Shown here: in pieces, positions 54,632 through 63,406 of the stretch | How the letters are laid out: each line of letters begins with the position of its first letter | How positions within the stretch are numbered: position 1 is the first letter of the stretch | Source of the DNA: Paenibacillus sp. SZ31 | GTDB lineage: Bacteria; Bacillota; Bacilli; Paenibacillales; Paenibacillaceae | NCBI RefSeq assembly: GCF_012912005.1 | Contig: NZ_JABBEA010000004.1 | Location: forward strand, 248,001-312,000 | DNA: 64,000 nucleotides | Direction: 5' to 3' | Translations under genes and position numbers: made by a program | Notes under the pieces: model-generated | Databases searched by the model: none | Seen by the model: only the letters and a program-made list of their open reading frames with translations | What the model was told of the DNA's origin: nothing

Positions 54632-55890
54632 GCTTTGGTTTTGTCCATTAATCGATCTGTTAACTGTCTGAGTTCTTCAGCCGAAGAGGAAATCTCCTCC
54701 ATGATGGCTGTCTCTTCGTGTGCGGCATCCATGATTCGCCTTGCCTCATCCGAGAACGATCCGGCTTTCCCCTGGATCTTCTTCACATGACCATGCGTTT
54801 GCTCCACGCGGCCTGTCTGTTCTGCAATCTTGGAACCGATATCATGTGCACCCTTCATAAATACTTCCACCGTACCTGTCAGTTCATGCAGCGTCTGATC
54901 CACAGAGATCGTCCGTTCGGATTCATTAACCACCAGTCCATGCTGCTCATGAGACAGTTGGGCTGTCTCCCTGATCCGTTGCTGCACACGACTAATCAAC
55001 TCATTAATACGGTGTACCGATTCCTTACTTTCGTCTGCCAGCTTGCGGATCTGCTGCGCCACGACTGCAAAACCAGAACCTTCTTCGCCAGCTCGTGCAG
55101 CCTCAATGGAAGCATTCAGGGCAAGCAGCCCTGTTTCCTCAGCAATATTTTTGACAGACTGGGTAATTACCTCGATATCGGAGGCTTCCTTCTCCAGCAA
55201 CAGCATAATGTCACGAGAACGATTGTGAGACTCGGCCAGCTCGTCCATTCCTTTCATCAGGGATGAGAAGGTCTGTTTCGTATGATCCACCGATCGTTCC
55301 ATCTGACCAGACATCTCTGTCATGCCCATCGACTGGCTATGCATACGCTGGAAGTCGTTCAACATCTCATCCGCAGTAATCAGAGACTGATGAGAAGTAA
55401 CTTTCTGTTCTTCTACTCCCACCGCAATATGATCCACCGCTTCCGACATCATCTCGATCTGCTCAGCAGCTTGCGTAATCGCTTCACTAAGCGACTGGGC
55501 GTTCTGTGATGTTGTACGTGTACTGTCTGCGATATCGTTTACAATACTTCTGAGATTAGAAACCATTACGCGAAAAGCATCATATAATACAGTAAGTTCA
55601 TCCTGCGCACGTCGCTGTGGAATCTCGGTTGTCAAATCCCCGGATGAAACTTGTTGTGCCGCACGAGAAAGCTGAACAATTGGACGAGTTAGCCAGCGAG
55701 AGGCGAACCATCCGAGAATCCCGTTCCAACACACCCCCATAACAAGGATGATGGAGATATACAACCAGCTTGGCATGTTAAATGAGAGCCAGTCCTGGAG
55801 GAAAAATATAAAAAAGCCGCTAGTTCCGTACGTAATAATTGAGATCAGTACCAAACCCGCGACTGTCTTTGCGCCTAAAGTCCATTTCAT
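54613..55890 (-). CDS. Methyl-accepting chemotaxis protein without an extracellular sensor
   Basis: A 425-residue chemoreceptor with two membrane segments close together (residues 10-30 and 40-62), leaving almost no outside domain. A HAMP region ([20 protein letters not shown], near 65-120) and the signalling hairpin follow, with the tip [34 protein letters not shown] near 235-268. Receptors of this shape sense membrane state or cytoplasmic signals. A GGGGTG site lies before the ATG. No other chemotaxis genes are nearby. Confidence 0.92.
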   Translation of the reverse strand: MKWTLGAKTVAGLVLISIITYGTSGFFIFFLQDWLSFNMPSWLYISIILVMGVCWNGILGWFASRWLTRPIVQLSRAAQQVSSGDLTTEIPQRRAQDELTVLYDAFRVMVSNLRSIVNDIADSTRTTSQNAQSLSEAITQAAEQIEMMSEAVDHIAVGVEEQKVTSHQSLITADEMLNDFQRMHSQSMGMTEMSGQMERSVDHTKQTFSSLMKGMDELAESHNRSRDIMLLLEKEASDIEVITQSVKNIAEETGLLALNASIEAARAGEEGSGFAVVAQQIRKLADESKESVHRINELISRVQQRIRETAQLSHEQHGLVVNESERTISVDQTLHELTGTVEVFMKGAHDIGSKIAEQTGRVEQTHGHVKKIQGKAGSFSDEARRIMDAAHEETAIMEEISSSAEELRQLTDRLMDKTKAFRMQP

Positions 55891-56124
55891 GTTTACACCC
55901 CGTAGTCCTTTTTTCCTATTTTACCAATCATGTACTAAATATCATGTGACATACATCACTGAAACCGTTCTATCCACTCCCTGCTTATGGTTCATGCATG
56001 ACTTCTCTACCATATAGTGCATAATGAATAAGACAAGCTTTTCAGCCCCCTTTAATGATGAACTACGTGTAAAATAAATCCTTAATTTAAATTATTATCG
56101 GCAAATTAGGCGAAATGATTTAGC
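55891..56124. other. Region upstream of aspA
   Basis: About 235 bp of AT-rich DNA before the sigma-54-type promoter of aspA. Repeats such as ATCATGT (55926 and 55941) and GGTTCATGCATGAC near 55990 are seen, but no clear activator site can be named. Confidence 0.4.
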
Positions 56125-56141
56125 TTGGCATCCATTTTGCT
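56125..56141 (+). promoter_or_regulatory. Putative sigma-54 (-24/-12) promoter of aspA
   Basis: TTGGCATCCATTTTGCT matches the TTGGCAC-N5-TTGCT pattern with the required spacing between GG and GC. It lies about 75 bp before the aspA start codon. The rpoN gene lies immediately beyond aspA. Confidence 0.65.
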
Positions 56142-56215
56142 TAAATGATATACTGAGTGCGCTTCGGCAATGCCGGAGCTGACCTATTTATTGGATGCCA
56201 CTGGAGGCGAACGAA

Positions 56216-57649
56216 ATGTCTACTATGTCCACAAGGACGGAGAAAGATTTTATCGGTGAAAAAGAAATACCTGCTTATGCCTATTACGGCATTCAGACGG
56301 TGCGGGCCGTGGAGAACTTCCCGATTACCGGCGTTCCGGTACACCGGGAGTTGATCACAGCTCTGGCCGCGGTGAAAAAGGCTGCGGCAGTTACAAATAT
56401 GGAGCTGAAAATGCTACCAAGCAAAATTGGCGATGTCATCGTCATGGCGGCTGAAGAAATGATGAAAGGCCATCATCTGGATCATTTTATTGTGGACTCC
56501 ATTCAGGGCGGTGCAGGCACCTCCATGAATATGAATATGAACGAAATTCTCGCCAATCGCGGACTCGAACTGTTATTGCAAAGCAAGGGAGATTACTTCC
56601 ACTGCAATCCTAATAATCATGTGAACATGTCTCAATCCACCAATGACGTGGTGCCTACAGCACTGCGTATTGCGGCGTATCGACTATCCGAAACGTTACT
56701 GGCTACCATGAAAAGACTACAGGATGCGTTCCGTAAAAAAGAAGAGGAATTCAACGATGTGGTTAAAGTAGGCCGTACCCATCTTCAGGATGCTGTGCCT
56801 ATTCGCCTTGGACAAGAATTCGGAGCTTATGCCCGCGTAATCGGACGGGATATCGAGCGTCTTGAATTCGCCAATCGCCGCCTGCTTACTATTAATATGG
56901 GTGCAACTGCGGTAGGTACAGGCCTCAATGCGAAACCCGAATATATCGTCAAGGTTACGGAGCACCTGTCTGATGTTACCGGACTACCACTACAGACAGC
57001 AGAAGATCTCGTGGATGCGACGCAGAACACGGATGCCTATCTGGAACTTTCAGCAGCACTCAAGGTATGTGCAGTCAGCCTGTCCAAAATCTGTAATGAT
57101 ATTCGCATGATGGCTTCAGGTCCGCGTGCAGGATTCAATGAATTACGTCTGCCACCTCGTCAGCCAGGTTCCTCCATTATGCCAGGCAAAGTGAACCCGG
57201 TTATGGCGGAAGTTATCAACCAGGTATCCTTCCAGGTGATGGGGAACGACCATACAATCTGTATGGCATGTGAAGCCGGTCAATTCGAGCTGAATGTCAT
57301 GGGCCCAGTTATTGCATTTAACTTGCTGCAATCGCTGAAAATTATGAATAACGGCATTGATGTTTTCACGCGTTATGCGGTAGAAGAGATGGAAGCCAAC
57401 CGTGAGCGCTGCGAATTAATCATGAAGCAGAGCTTCAGTGTCATTACCGCGCTGAATCCGCATCTGGGTTACGATGTGGCAGCTTCCATCGTGAAGGAAG
57501 CACTCAAGACTGGACTTACTTTGCAGGAGATCATATTGGAACGCGGACTGCTGACACCGGAAGAACTGGAAGAAATTCTTCATCCGGAGCAGATGACGAC
57601 GCCAGGTATTGCCGGAGAACACTTCCTGCGTAATATGGAACGCATGTAG
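56216..57649 (+). CDS. aspA: Aspartate ammonia-lyase
   Basis: A 477-residue cytoplasmic enzyme that converts L-aspartate to fumarate and ammonia. Fumarase/aspartase superfamily signatures are clear: GGAGTSMNMNMNEILANR near 105-122, HVNMSQSTNDVVPTALRIAAY near 145-165, GRTHLQDAVPIRLGQE near 195-210 and the catalytic loop GSSIMPGKVNPVMAEV near 328-343. The residue pattern is that of aspartase rather than fumarase. GGAGGCG lies 6 bases before the ATG at 56216. A sigma-54-type promoter upstream suggests nitrogen or amino-acid control. Confidence 0.94.
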   Translation: MSTMSTRTEKDFIGEKEIPAYAYYGIQTVRAVENFPITGVPVHRELITALAAVKKAAAVTNMELKMLPSKIGDVIVMAAEEMMKGHHLDHFIVDSIQGGAGTSMNMNMNEILANRGLELLLQSKGDYFHCNPNNHVNMSQSTNDVVPTALRIAAYRLSETLLATMKRLQDAFRKKEEEFNDVVKVGRTHLQDAVPIRLGQEFGAYARVIGRDIERLEFANRRLLTINMGATAVGTGLNAKPEYIVKVTEHLSDVTGLPLQTAEDLVDATQNTDAYLELSAALKVCAVSLSKICNDIRMMASGPRAGFNELRLPPRQPGSSIMPGKVNPVMAEVINQVSFQVMGNDHTICMACEAGQFELNVMGPVIAFNLLQSLKIMNNGIDVFTRYAVEEMEANRERCELIMKQSFSVITALNPHLGYDVAASIVKEALKTGLTLQEIILERGLLTPEELEEILHPEQMTTPGIAGEHFLRNMERM

Positions 57650-57703
57650 GGAATCAGGAAATCTAATGCAGGAATGCAGAAGATCAAACATGAATAACAT
57701 CAC

Positions 57704-57748
57704 AAAGAGCCCCCACAAACCATTGATCCGGTTTGCAGGGGTTCTTTT
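57704..57748. terminator. Bidirectional intrinsic terminator
   Basis: AAAGA.CCCC..AAACC paired with GGTTTG.GGGG.TCTTTT, between the convergent aspA and rpoN genes. Confidence 0.8.
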
Positions 57749-57781
57749 GTATTCAGCGATCAAACTACGTCTGCTACTGCG

Positions 57782-59086
57782 TTAAGCCCACCGTTTGCGC
57801 TCAAGGGAAGGCAGAATATGAAGCTCCTCCCGGTACTTGGTGACCGTTCTGCGAGAGATGATAATCCCGTCCTCAGCGAGCAGTGTCGCCAATTGACTGT
57901 CCGAGTGCGGCCGATGGGTCTGTTCCATGCGAATGATTTCTTTTAATCTCCGTTTTACTGCTGACGCTGATGTTCTATCCCCTGACGTTGTACCGATTCC
58001 TGAGGCAAAAAAAGCTCTGAGTTCATATACACCATGCGGGGTGTCTATATATTTTCCGTTCACGGCACGACTTATCGTTGATTCATGCATGCCAATCTTC
58101 TCTGCAATTACAGCCAGTTTAAGCGGTTTTAGCGCCGATGGTCCTTCGACCAAAAAGTGCTTCTGCTCTTCCATCACGGCCGCCAGCACACGCATTAACG
58201 TCCTGCGCCGCTGGTGTACACTACGAATGATAGCCCTCGCTTCTGCCGCGCGAGTAGACCAAATTTCGTCTGGCGCCTCATCCCTGATCCAACGGAAACA
58301 TGCTTCATTCATGGATACACGAGGGTTACCAGCTGCATGCAAACTGAAATGAGCCTCCCCATTATGCAATCCAACAATAGCATCCGGAATAATGTAATGT
58401 GGCCGTTCCGTACATCCGATGGATCGACAGGGCTTGGGATCCAGACGTGTAATATAGTCATAGGCAGTCTGAGCTTCTCGTGAAGTCATACCTAATCGGC
58501 TCCCTGTTCGACCTGGGTGAAAAGGAACCAGTGCTTCCAATCCCGCTTCCACCATTCGCTCCGCATGCAGCGCAGCCGATGGATCACGCCTGATCTGCAG
58601 CAACAGACATTCCTGCAGACTCCGCGCCCCTACACCTGAGGGGTCCAGCGACTGGAGAAGCTCCAGTCCTGCTGCAACCTCGCTCATCGGTAGCCCAACT
58701 GCTGCTTGCACCTCTGCCAGTTCAACCGTCAGATATCCATCATCATTAACGCATCCTGCCAAATATACTGCTATATTTTCCAATTCATTTGGAAGTGTCA
58801 TCACTCGAATTTGTGCAATCAGCAATTGTTCCAATGTAGGTTCAGCACCTTTGGCCTGAAGCAGTGGATCATAGGAAGCATATCTGCGCTGATCCATTCG
58901 GCGCGGAATCCGGGCGAGAGGCGCAGCTTGTTCTTCCAGTTCAAGCACCGGATTTTCCTCCGCCGCATCCTGCAAATAACGGGTCAGATCCTGGCCCGAC
59001 ATGGTTAGCAAATGAAAGGATTGTTTCATCTCCGGCGTGATGGACAGCCGAATACGTTGTTCCTGTACCAACTGAACACCTAACAT
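57782..59086 (-). CDS. rpoN: RNA polymerase sigma-54 factor
   Basis: A 434-residue sigma factor that directs RNA polymerase to -24/-12 promoters and needs an AAA+ activator. Region I is at the N-terminus (LRLSITPEMKQSFHLLTMSGQDL, then LQDAAEENPVLELEEQ). The core-binding domain spans about 75-270, and a helix-turn-helix (AVIAEKIGMHESTISRAVNGKYIDTPHG) lies near 325-352. The RpoN box ISRRTVTKYREELHI near 405-420 is intact. It corresponds to SigL in Bacillus. AAGGAGGG precedes the ATG. It lies downstream of rocA on the same strand with no obvious terminator between. Confidence 0.94.
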   Translation of the reverse strand: MLGVQLVQEQRIRLSITPEMKQSFHLLTMSGQDLTRYLQDAAEENPVLELEEQAAPLARIPRRMDQRRYASYDPLLQAKGAEPTLEQLLIAQIRVMTLPNELENIAVYLAGCVNDDGYLTVELAEVQAAVGLPMSEVAAGLELLQSLDPSGVGARSLQECLLLQIRRDPSAALHAERMVEAGLEALVPFHPGRTGSRLGMTSREAQTAYDYITRLDPKPCRSIGCTERPHYIIPDAIVGLHNGEAHFSLHAAGNPRVSMNEACFRWIRDEAPDEIWSTRAAEARAIIRSVHQRRRTLMRVLAAVMEEQKHFLVEGPSALKPLKLAVIAEKIGMHESTISRAVNGKYIDTPHGVYELRAFFASGIGTTSGDRTSASAVKRRLKEIIRMEQTHRPHSDSQLATLLAEDGIIISRRTVTKYREELHILPSLERKRWA

Positions 59087-59208
59087 CCGTATCCCTCCTT
59101 ATGCGTTGCTGGGTAATAAGCATATCCGAACAAATGCATTTGCAGGGATAATAGCATACTATTCAAGCGATTGTAAGCACTCTTTTAGTCGGATCATGGA
59201 TAATTAGT

Positions 59209-60756
59209 TTAGTATTTCTCCGATACGAGCTTCGCCTGTGTAAACAGCAGCAGATAATCTCTTCCACCTGCCTTGGAATCCGTGCCCGACATGTTGAATC
59301 CACCAAATGGATGCGTGCCCACCAGTGCTCCGGTACATTTCCGGTTGAAGTACAGATTACCCGCGAAATACTCCCGTCTTGCCTGTTCCAGATGTTCACG
59401 ATTACGTGAGATCACCGCGCCAGTCAGGCCATAGTCCGTATTATTGGCGATATCCAGTGCGTCCTGGAAGGACTCTGCTTTGATAAATGCAAGCACAGGT
59501 CCAAAAATCTCGTCTTGCGCAATCCGGGCTTTCGGGTCCACATCCGCAATAATGGTTGGTTCAATGAAATACCCTTCAACGTTCCCGGTACCGCCACCAT
59601 GCACAAGACGCCCCTCACTCTTACCAATTTCAATATATTCCGTAATCTTCGCATAGGCCTTATCATCGATAACTGGCCCGACCTGACTGCCCACTTCAAG
59701 TGGACTGCCCATCGTTAGTTTCTGTGTCCGTTCAATCACTTTTTGCAATACTTCATCATATACATCCTTATGAATAATGGCACGGGAACACGCCGAACAT
59801 TTCTGTCCTGAGAAACCAAATGCCGAAGCGGTAATGGACTCTGCCGCCAGTTCCAGATCACTGTCACTGTCTACAACGATAGAATCCTTGCCACCCATCT
59901 CTGCAATGACCCGCTTGATCCACTTCTGACCTGGAGCGGTACGGGCTGCACGTTCATTAATTCGCAGTCCTACATCTCTGGAACCGGTGAAGCTAATAAA
60001 ACGGGTAAGCGCATGATCCACGAGATAATCGCCAACTTCACTGCCTGGTCCTGGTAAAAAGTTCACGACGCCATCCGGCACGCCAACTTCTGCGAGCAGT
60101 TCCATGAATTTTGCCGCAATTACCGGAGTTGTGCTGGCAGGCTTCAAGACTACTGTGTTGCCAGATACCAATGCAGCCGAAGTCATGCCTGCCATAATCG
60201 CCAGCGGGAAGTTCCAAGGTGGAATGACCACACCAACGCCCAGCGGAATATAACTCAGCTCATTATCTTCCCCTGCAATCCGCACGAGAGGCTGCGGTTC
60301 ACTCAGTCGCTGCATATCCCGTGCATAGAATTCCATAAAATCAATGGCTTCCGCTGTATCCGCATCGGCTTCAGGCCAAGTCTTGCCAGCTTCATAGACC
60401 ATCCATGCGGAGAACTCATGCTTGCGACGGCGCATAATGGCCGCTGCTTTGTACAGGTAACGGGCCCGTTCATTCGGGTCGGTATGTTTCCAGGTGTGGA
60501 ATGTCTCCGCTGCTGTCTGAATGGCCTTTTCGGCCAATTCCTGATCAGCCTGATGGATCGTTCCGACAACTTGATTCTTGGCTGCGGGGTTCACCGAAGT
60601 TAACGTGCGGCTACTTGTTATTTTTTGACCCCCAATAATAATCGGGTATTCCCGCCCAAGTTCAGCTTCTACCTGACGAAGTGCGTCTTCGAATGCTTCC
60701 TGGTTCGCCGGGACCGCAAAGGGTGTGAATGGTTCGTTAACAAAAGGGATATTCAT
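59209..60756 (-). CDS. rocA: L-glutamate gamma-semialdehyde dehydrogenase
   Basis: A 515-residue aldehyde dehydrogenase that oxidises glutamate semialdehyde (pyrroline-5-carboxylate) to glutamate with NAD, the last step of proline and arginine breakdown. Landmarks are [21 protein letters not shown] near 175-195, [11 protein letters not shown] near 250, the general base Glu in [11 protein letters not shown] near 287 and the catalytic Cys in [11 protein letters not shown] near 322, plus the family end [20 protein letters not shown] lies 8 bases before the ATG. It is divergent from the proline dehydrogenase gene, and both have sigma-54-type promoters. Confidence 0.95.
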   Translation of the reverse strand: MNIPFVNEPFTPFAVPANQEAFEDALRQVEAELGREYPIIIGGQKITSSRTLTSVNPAAKNQVVGTIHQADQELAEKAIQTAAETFHTWKHTDPNERARYLYKAAAIMRRRKHEFSAWMVYEAGKTWPEADADTAEAIDFMEFYARDMQRLSEPQPLVRIAGEDNELSYIPLGVGVVIPPWNFPLAIMAGMTSAALVSGNTVVLKPASTTPVIAAKFMELLAEVGVPDGVVNFLPGPGSEVGDYLVDHALTRFISFTGSRDVGLRINERAARTAPGQKWIKRVIAEMGGKDSIVVDSDSDLELAAESITASAFGFSGQKCSACSRAIIHKDVYDEVLQKVIERTQKLTMGSPLEVGSQVGPVIDDKAYAKITEYIEIGKSEGRLVHGGGTGNVEGYFIEPTIIADVDPKARIAQDEIFGPVLAFIKAESFQDALDIANNTDYGLTGAVISRNREHLEQARREYFAGNLYFNRKCTGALVGTHPFGGFNMSGTDSKAGGRDYLLLFTQAKLVSEKY

Positions 60757-60836
60757 GAATGATTCCTCCTTCAGGATGTGGGTTCGCTGGCTGCTCGCCT
60801 GAATTAATTTGTATGGTACTCTTCACCAAATATATG

Positions 60837-60854
60837 TAGCAAAATCCGTGCCAA
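60837..60854 (-). promoter_or_regulatory. Putative sigma-54 (-24/-12) promoter of rocA
   Basis: On the minus strand TTGGCACGGATTTTGCTA is a full match to TTGGCACG-N4-TTGCT. It lies about 80 bp upstream of the rocA start codon. Confidence 0.8.
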
Positions 60855-60917
60855 CTCCGGTTGAGATTGAAATATTTTTCTCGTTACATTCAACTACAGA
60901 AAATTCACACGGGCCAC

Positions 60918-60946
60918 TCCGATGACAGAATAACCTTCCGATGCAG
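60918..60946. promoter_or_regulatory. Short direct repeat between divergent sigma-54 promoters
   Basis: TCCGATG.CAG occurs twice (60918 and 60937, period 19) midway between the rocA and proline dehydrogenase promoters. It could be a binding site for a shared activator; the evidence is only its position and repetition. Confidence 0.35.
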
Positions 60947-60983
60947 CTTTCTTTCAAATAAAAATGGTAAACCATCGCCACAT

Positions 60984-61000
60984 CTGGCACATATCTTGCT
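60984..61000 (+). promoter_or_regulatory. Putative sigma-54 (-24/-12) promoter of the proline dehydrogenase gene
   Basis: CTGGCACATATCTTGCT fits TGGCAC-N5-TTGCT with correct spacing. It ends 38 bp before the ATG at 61039, leaving room for a transcription start and the AAGGAGG site. Confidence 0.75.
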
Positions 61001-61038
61001 TGAATTAAGGATACAGAAGGAATAAGGAGGAAACGAAG

Positions 61039-61962
61039 ATGAGCGTGGGAACGGAAATATATCGTAAAACGTTGTTGACCGTGGCAGGCAACAAAGCTGT
61101 GGAGAACCTGTCCATCAAATACGGCAAAAAGCTGGCAGGCAAGTTCATCGCAGGCAATACCTTGGAGGAAGCTCTCGAAGAGATCCGCATACTCAACAAC
61201 AAGGGCATCATGGCTACGCTCGATCATCTGGGCGAGGGCATCACCCGCCTCAGCGAAGCGGCATTATACAGGGATGAATACGTACGACTGGTAGAAGGCA
61301 TTGCACGTGAGAAGGCAGACTCCAACGTATCGCTGAAGCCAACCCAGATGGGCCTCGCACTCGACCCAGACGAGGGCTATCGAAATATCCGTACCGTTGC
61401 CGCACAAGCCAAGCTGCATGATTTGTTCGTCCGAATAGACATGGAGGATAGCCCATTTACTCAAGCGACGCTGGACATTGTGCGTAGACTGCACTCGGAA
61501 GGACTGCATAATACAGGCACAGTATTGCAGGCTTATCTGCATCGCACCGAGGAAGATACGCGGGATATGATTCGGGAAGGCATCCGGCTTCGTCTGGTCA
61601 AAGGAGCTTACAAAGAGCCAGGATCTGTGGCCTATCAGAATGCTTCTGAAGTCATTCATCAATTCAAAACGATGATTCGCAATCATCTCGATCAGGGGGT
61701 ATACACAGCGGTTGCCTCGCATGACGATCACATCATCAGCTGGACCAAACAATACGCCAAAGACCGCGGAATATCACCGGATGCCTTTGAATTTCAGATG
61801 TTATATGGTCTGCGCATGAGCGAACAGGAACGTCTCGCCAAAGAAGGTTATCGGATTCGCTGTTACGTGCCTTATGGCACCATGTGGTATCCGTACTACA
61901 CCCGCCGTTTGGCCGAAAAACCGGCTAATCTCTGGATGGTTGTTAAGAATATGTTCCGATAA
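61039..61962 (+). CDS. putB: Proline dehydrogenase
   Basis: A 307-residue FAD enzyme, the single-domain PRODH type of Gram-positives (PutB, FadM). It oxidises proline to pyrroline-5-carboxylate at the membrane face. Features of the beta-alpha barrel are MATLDHLGEGITRLSEA near 55, VSLKPTQMGLALD near 97 with the conserved Lys, FVRIDMEDSPFTQATLDI near 135, RLRLVKGAYKEP near 190, and the substrate-binding end FEFQMLYGLRMSEQ with YVPYGTMWYPYYTRRLAEKP near 275-297. AAGGAGG precedes the ATG. It is divergent from rocA, the next enzyme in the pathway. Confidence 0.95.
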   Translation: MSVGTEIYRKTLLTVAGNKAVENLSIKYGKKLAGKFIAGNTLEEALEEIRILNNKGIMATLDHLGEGITRLSEAALYRDEYVRLVEGIAREKADSNVSLKPTQMGLALDPDEGYRNIRTVAAQAKLHDLFVRIDMEDSPFTQATLDIVRRLHSEGLHNTGTVLQAYLHRTEEDTRDMIREGIRLRLVKGAYKEPGSVAYQNASEVIHQFKTMIRNHLDQGVYTAVASHDDHIISWTKQYAKDRGISPDAFEFQMLYGLRMSEQERLAKEGYRIRCYVPYGTMWYPYYTRRLAEKPANLWMVVKNMFR

Positions 61963-62003
61963 TTATCTCAGCTAAATCAATATATAAATGAACAAAGACA
62001 AAG

Positions 62004-62044
62004 AAAAACCATGTTGCCTCTATCTTTCAAGGCACATGGTTTTT
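62004..62044 (+). terminator. Intrinsic terminator
   Basis: AAAAACCATGT.GCCT/AGGC.CATGGTTTTT stem, downstream of the proline dehydrogenase gene. Confidence 0.88.
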
Positions 62045-62187
62045 CTGGACGAACACCATACCAGAGCATCCAATTTTTCTTTGCTCCGGTTCATCTCATA
62101 ATGTCTAAAAAATTAGCAACCCCAATTTTAAATGTCTATTTTTCTAGACACATCCATTTATTAATCAAAAATACAAGCTCGAAAAGT

Positions 62188-62976
62188 TTAACTGCTTAGT
62201 TGTTGAATTAGAATAGAGGCATTGGCATTGATCTGTGTTCCACCTGCCAGGGTCTGCAGATCAACTGCTGATGCACTGGAATGATTCCGTAATGTCAGCA
62301 CATCATTTGATGCAGCAGTAATAATAACCATTCCTGGATTGGGTTGGGTACCCGCACCAGTACCATAGACACTACCACCCACAGGAGCTCCGTTTTGATA
62401 AAGGGTGAATTGGTTTGCCTGTACACCTGCAACGATGAAAAATACCGCGTAGTCCCCAGCATTACCAATGTTAATCTCAGCGGTATTAGGTGTATGAGTA
62501 ATATTCGTAAGATTTTGGTTACTGTCAAAGGTTATGTCCGCTTCGGTAGCAACAGTCTGAGCTGAAGTATTAAAAATATAAGCATATGAGGATAAACCTT
62601 TTCCCGTTGTACTCTGAGTCTCTCCCAACAACTCCTCGGATACCAATCGGTGAGCCGTGACTAACTCGCCTTCAGCACCTTTGCCCCATACGGATATTTG
62701 CGCTTCCTCAGCAGCCGTGTCCGAGGTTGAAAATACAAACTCAAAAGCATCAAAATTGCCATCATAATCTTTGGTTATGACCTGATTAGGTGATACATTG
62801 AGCAGTTCTTCTACATATAATGTTCTGACTCCATTAAGGTAATAGCCCCGAAGAAGCACCGTGAACATTTCTGTCTCATTCCGGTTATCGATTTTGACCG
62901 TAACGGATTGAGTCGGCCGGATACCGGTTATACCTGAAATACTATTCTCAATGGGCCCAGTTGATAGAATAGCCAT
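62188..62976 (-). CDS. BclA C-terminal-domain-like spore surface protein
   Basis: A 262-residue protein in two parts. Residues 1-120 form a beta-rich domain (SVTVKIDNRNETEMFTVLLRG, DGNFDAFEFVFSTSDTA) of unknown type. Residues 130-262 match the C1q-like C-terminal domain of exosporium glycoprotein BclA: YAYIFNTSAQTVATEADITF, GDYAVFFIVAGVQANQFTLYQNG, VYGTGAGTQPNPG, DVLTLRNHSSASAVDLQTLAGG, NASILIQQL. The collagen-like Gly-X-Y region that normally joins it is absent. No signal peptide, as is usual for spore-coat or exosporium proteins made in the mother cell. AAAGGAGGGTG precedes the ATG. Expression during sporulation is an inference. Confidence 0.8.
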   Translation of the reverse strand: MAILSTGPIENSISGITGIRPTQSVTVKIDNRNETEMFTVLLRGYYLNGVRTLYVEELLNVSPNQVITKDYDGNFDAFEFVFSTSDTAAEEAQISVWGKGAEGELVTAHRLVSEELLGETQSTTGKGLSSYAYIFNTSAQTVATEADITFDSNQNLTNITHTPNTAEINIGNAGDYAVFFIVAGVQANQFTLYQNGAPVGGSVYGTGAGTQPNPGMVIITAASNDVLTLRNHSSASAVDLQTLAGGTQINANASILIQQLSS

Positions 62977-63406
62977 TTCATCACCCTCCTTTGATTGAAT
63001 TCGTTCAGTCCTTCTTATAGTATTATTCAGAAGATTCTTAATGGTGTGGACAAACTGGGTGGGCAGTACATAGAATCACTTAACCTTTAAAAATAACCTT
63101 TCATTCCGAATCAAATGTTATGTTTAATAACTCATACCTCACTCATATTCCCACTTGATTAGTATTTTCCAATCACAAAACCCAAATATTAAAAATGAAA
63201 GCGCATTATAATTACATACCACAAACTCAACTACTATTTTCGAATGCATTATGTATGCTTCATGTCAAAAAATCTATACACACTTCATTTTGGAAGCTAT
63301 AATATGGATAACTATCTTCACTCAAATATTTCCATTTACTCAAATCACAAGAATTCCTTGTAACAGGTATAGTTCTGAACGTTATACCCCAACTGAGGTG
63401 ATACCA
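62977..63406. other. AT-rich intergenic region upstream of the PAS regulator gene
   Basis: About 430 bp between divergent genes, strongly AT-rich. It must hold promoters for the BclA-like gene and for the PAS regulator. I see no gene with a ribosome site and no strong hairpin. Confidence 0.5.

Noticed and set aside
56157..56354. Short open frame over the aspA start
   Set aside because: It is a frame shadow of aspA without its own ribosome site.
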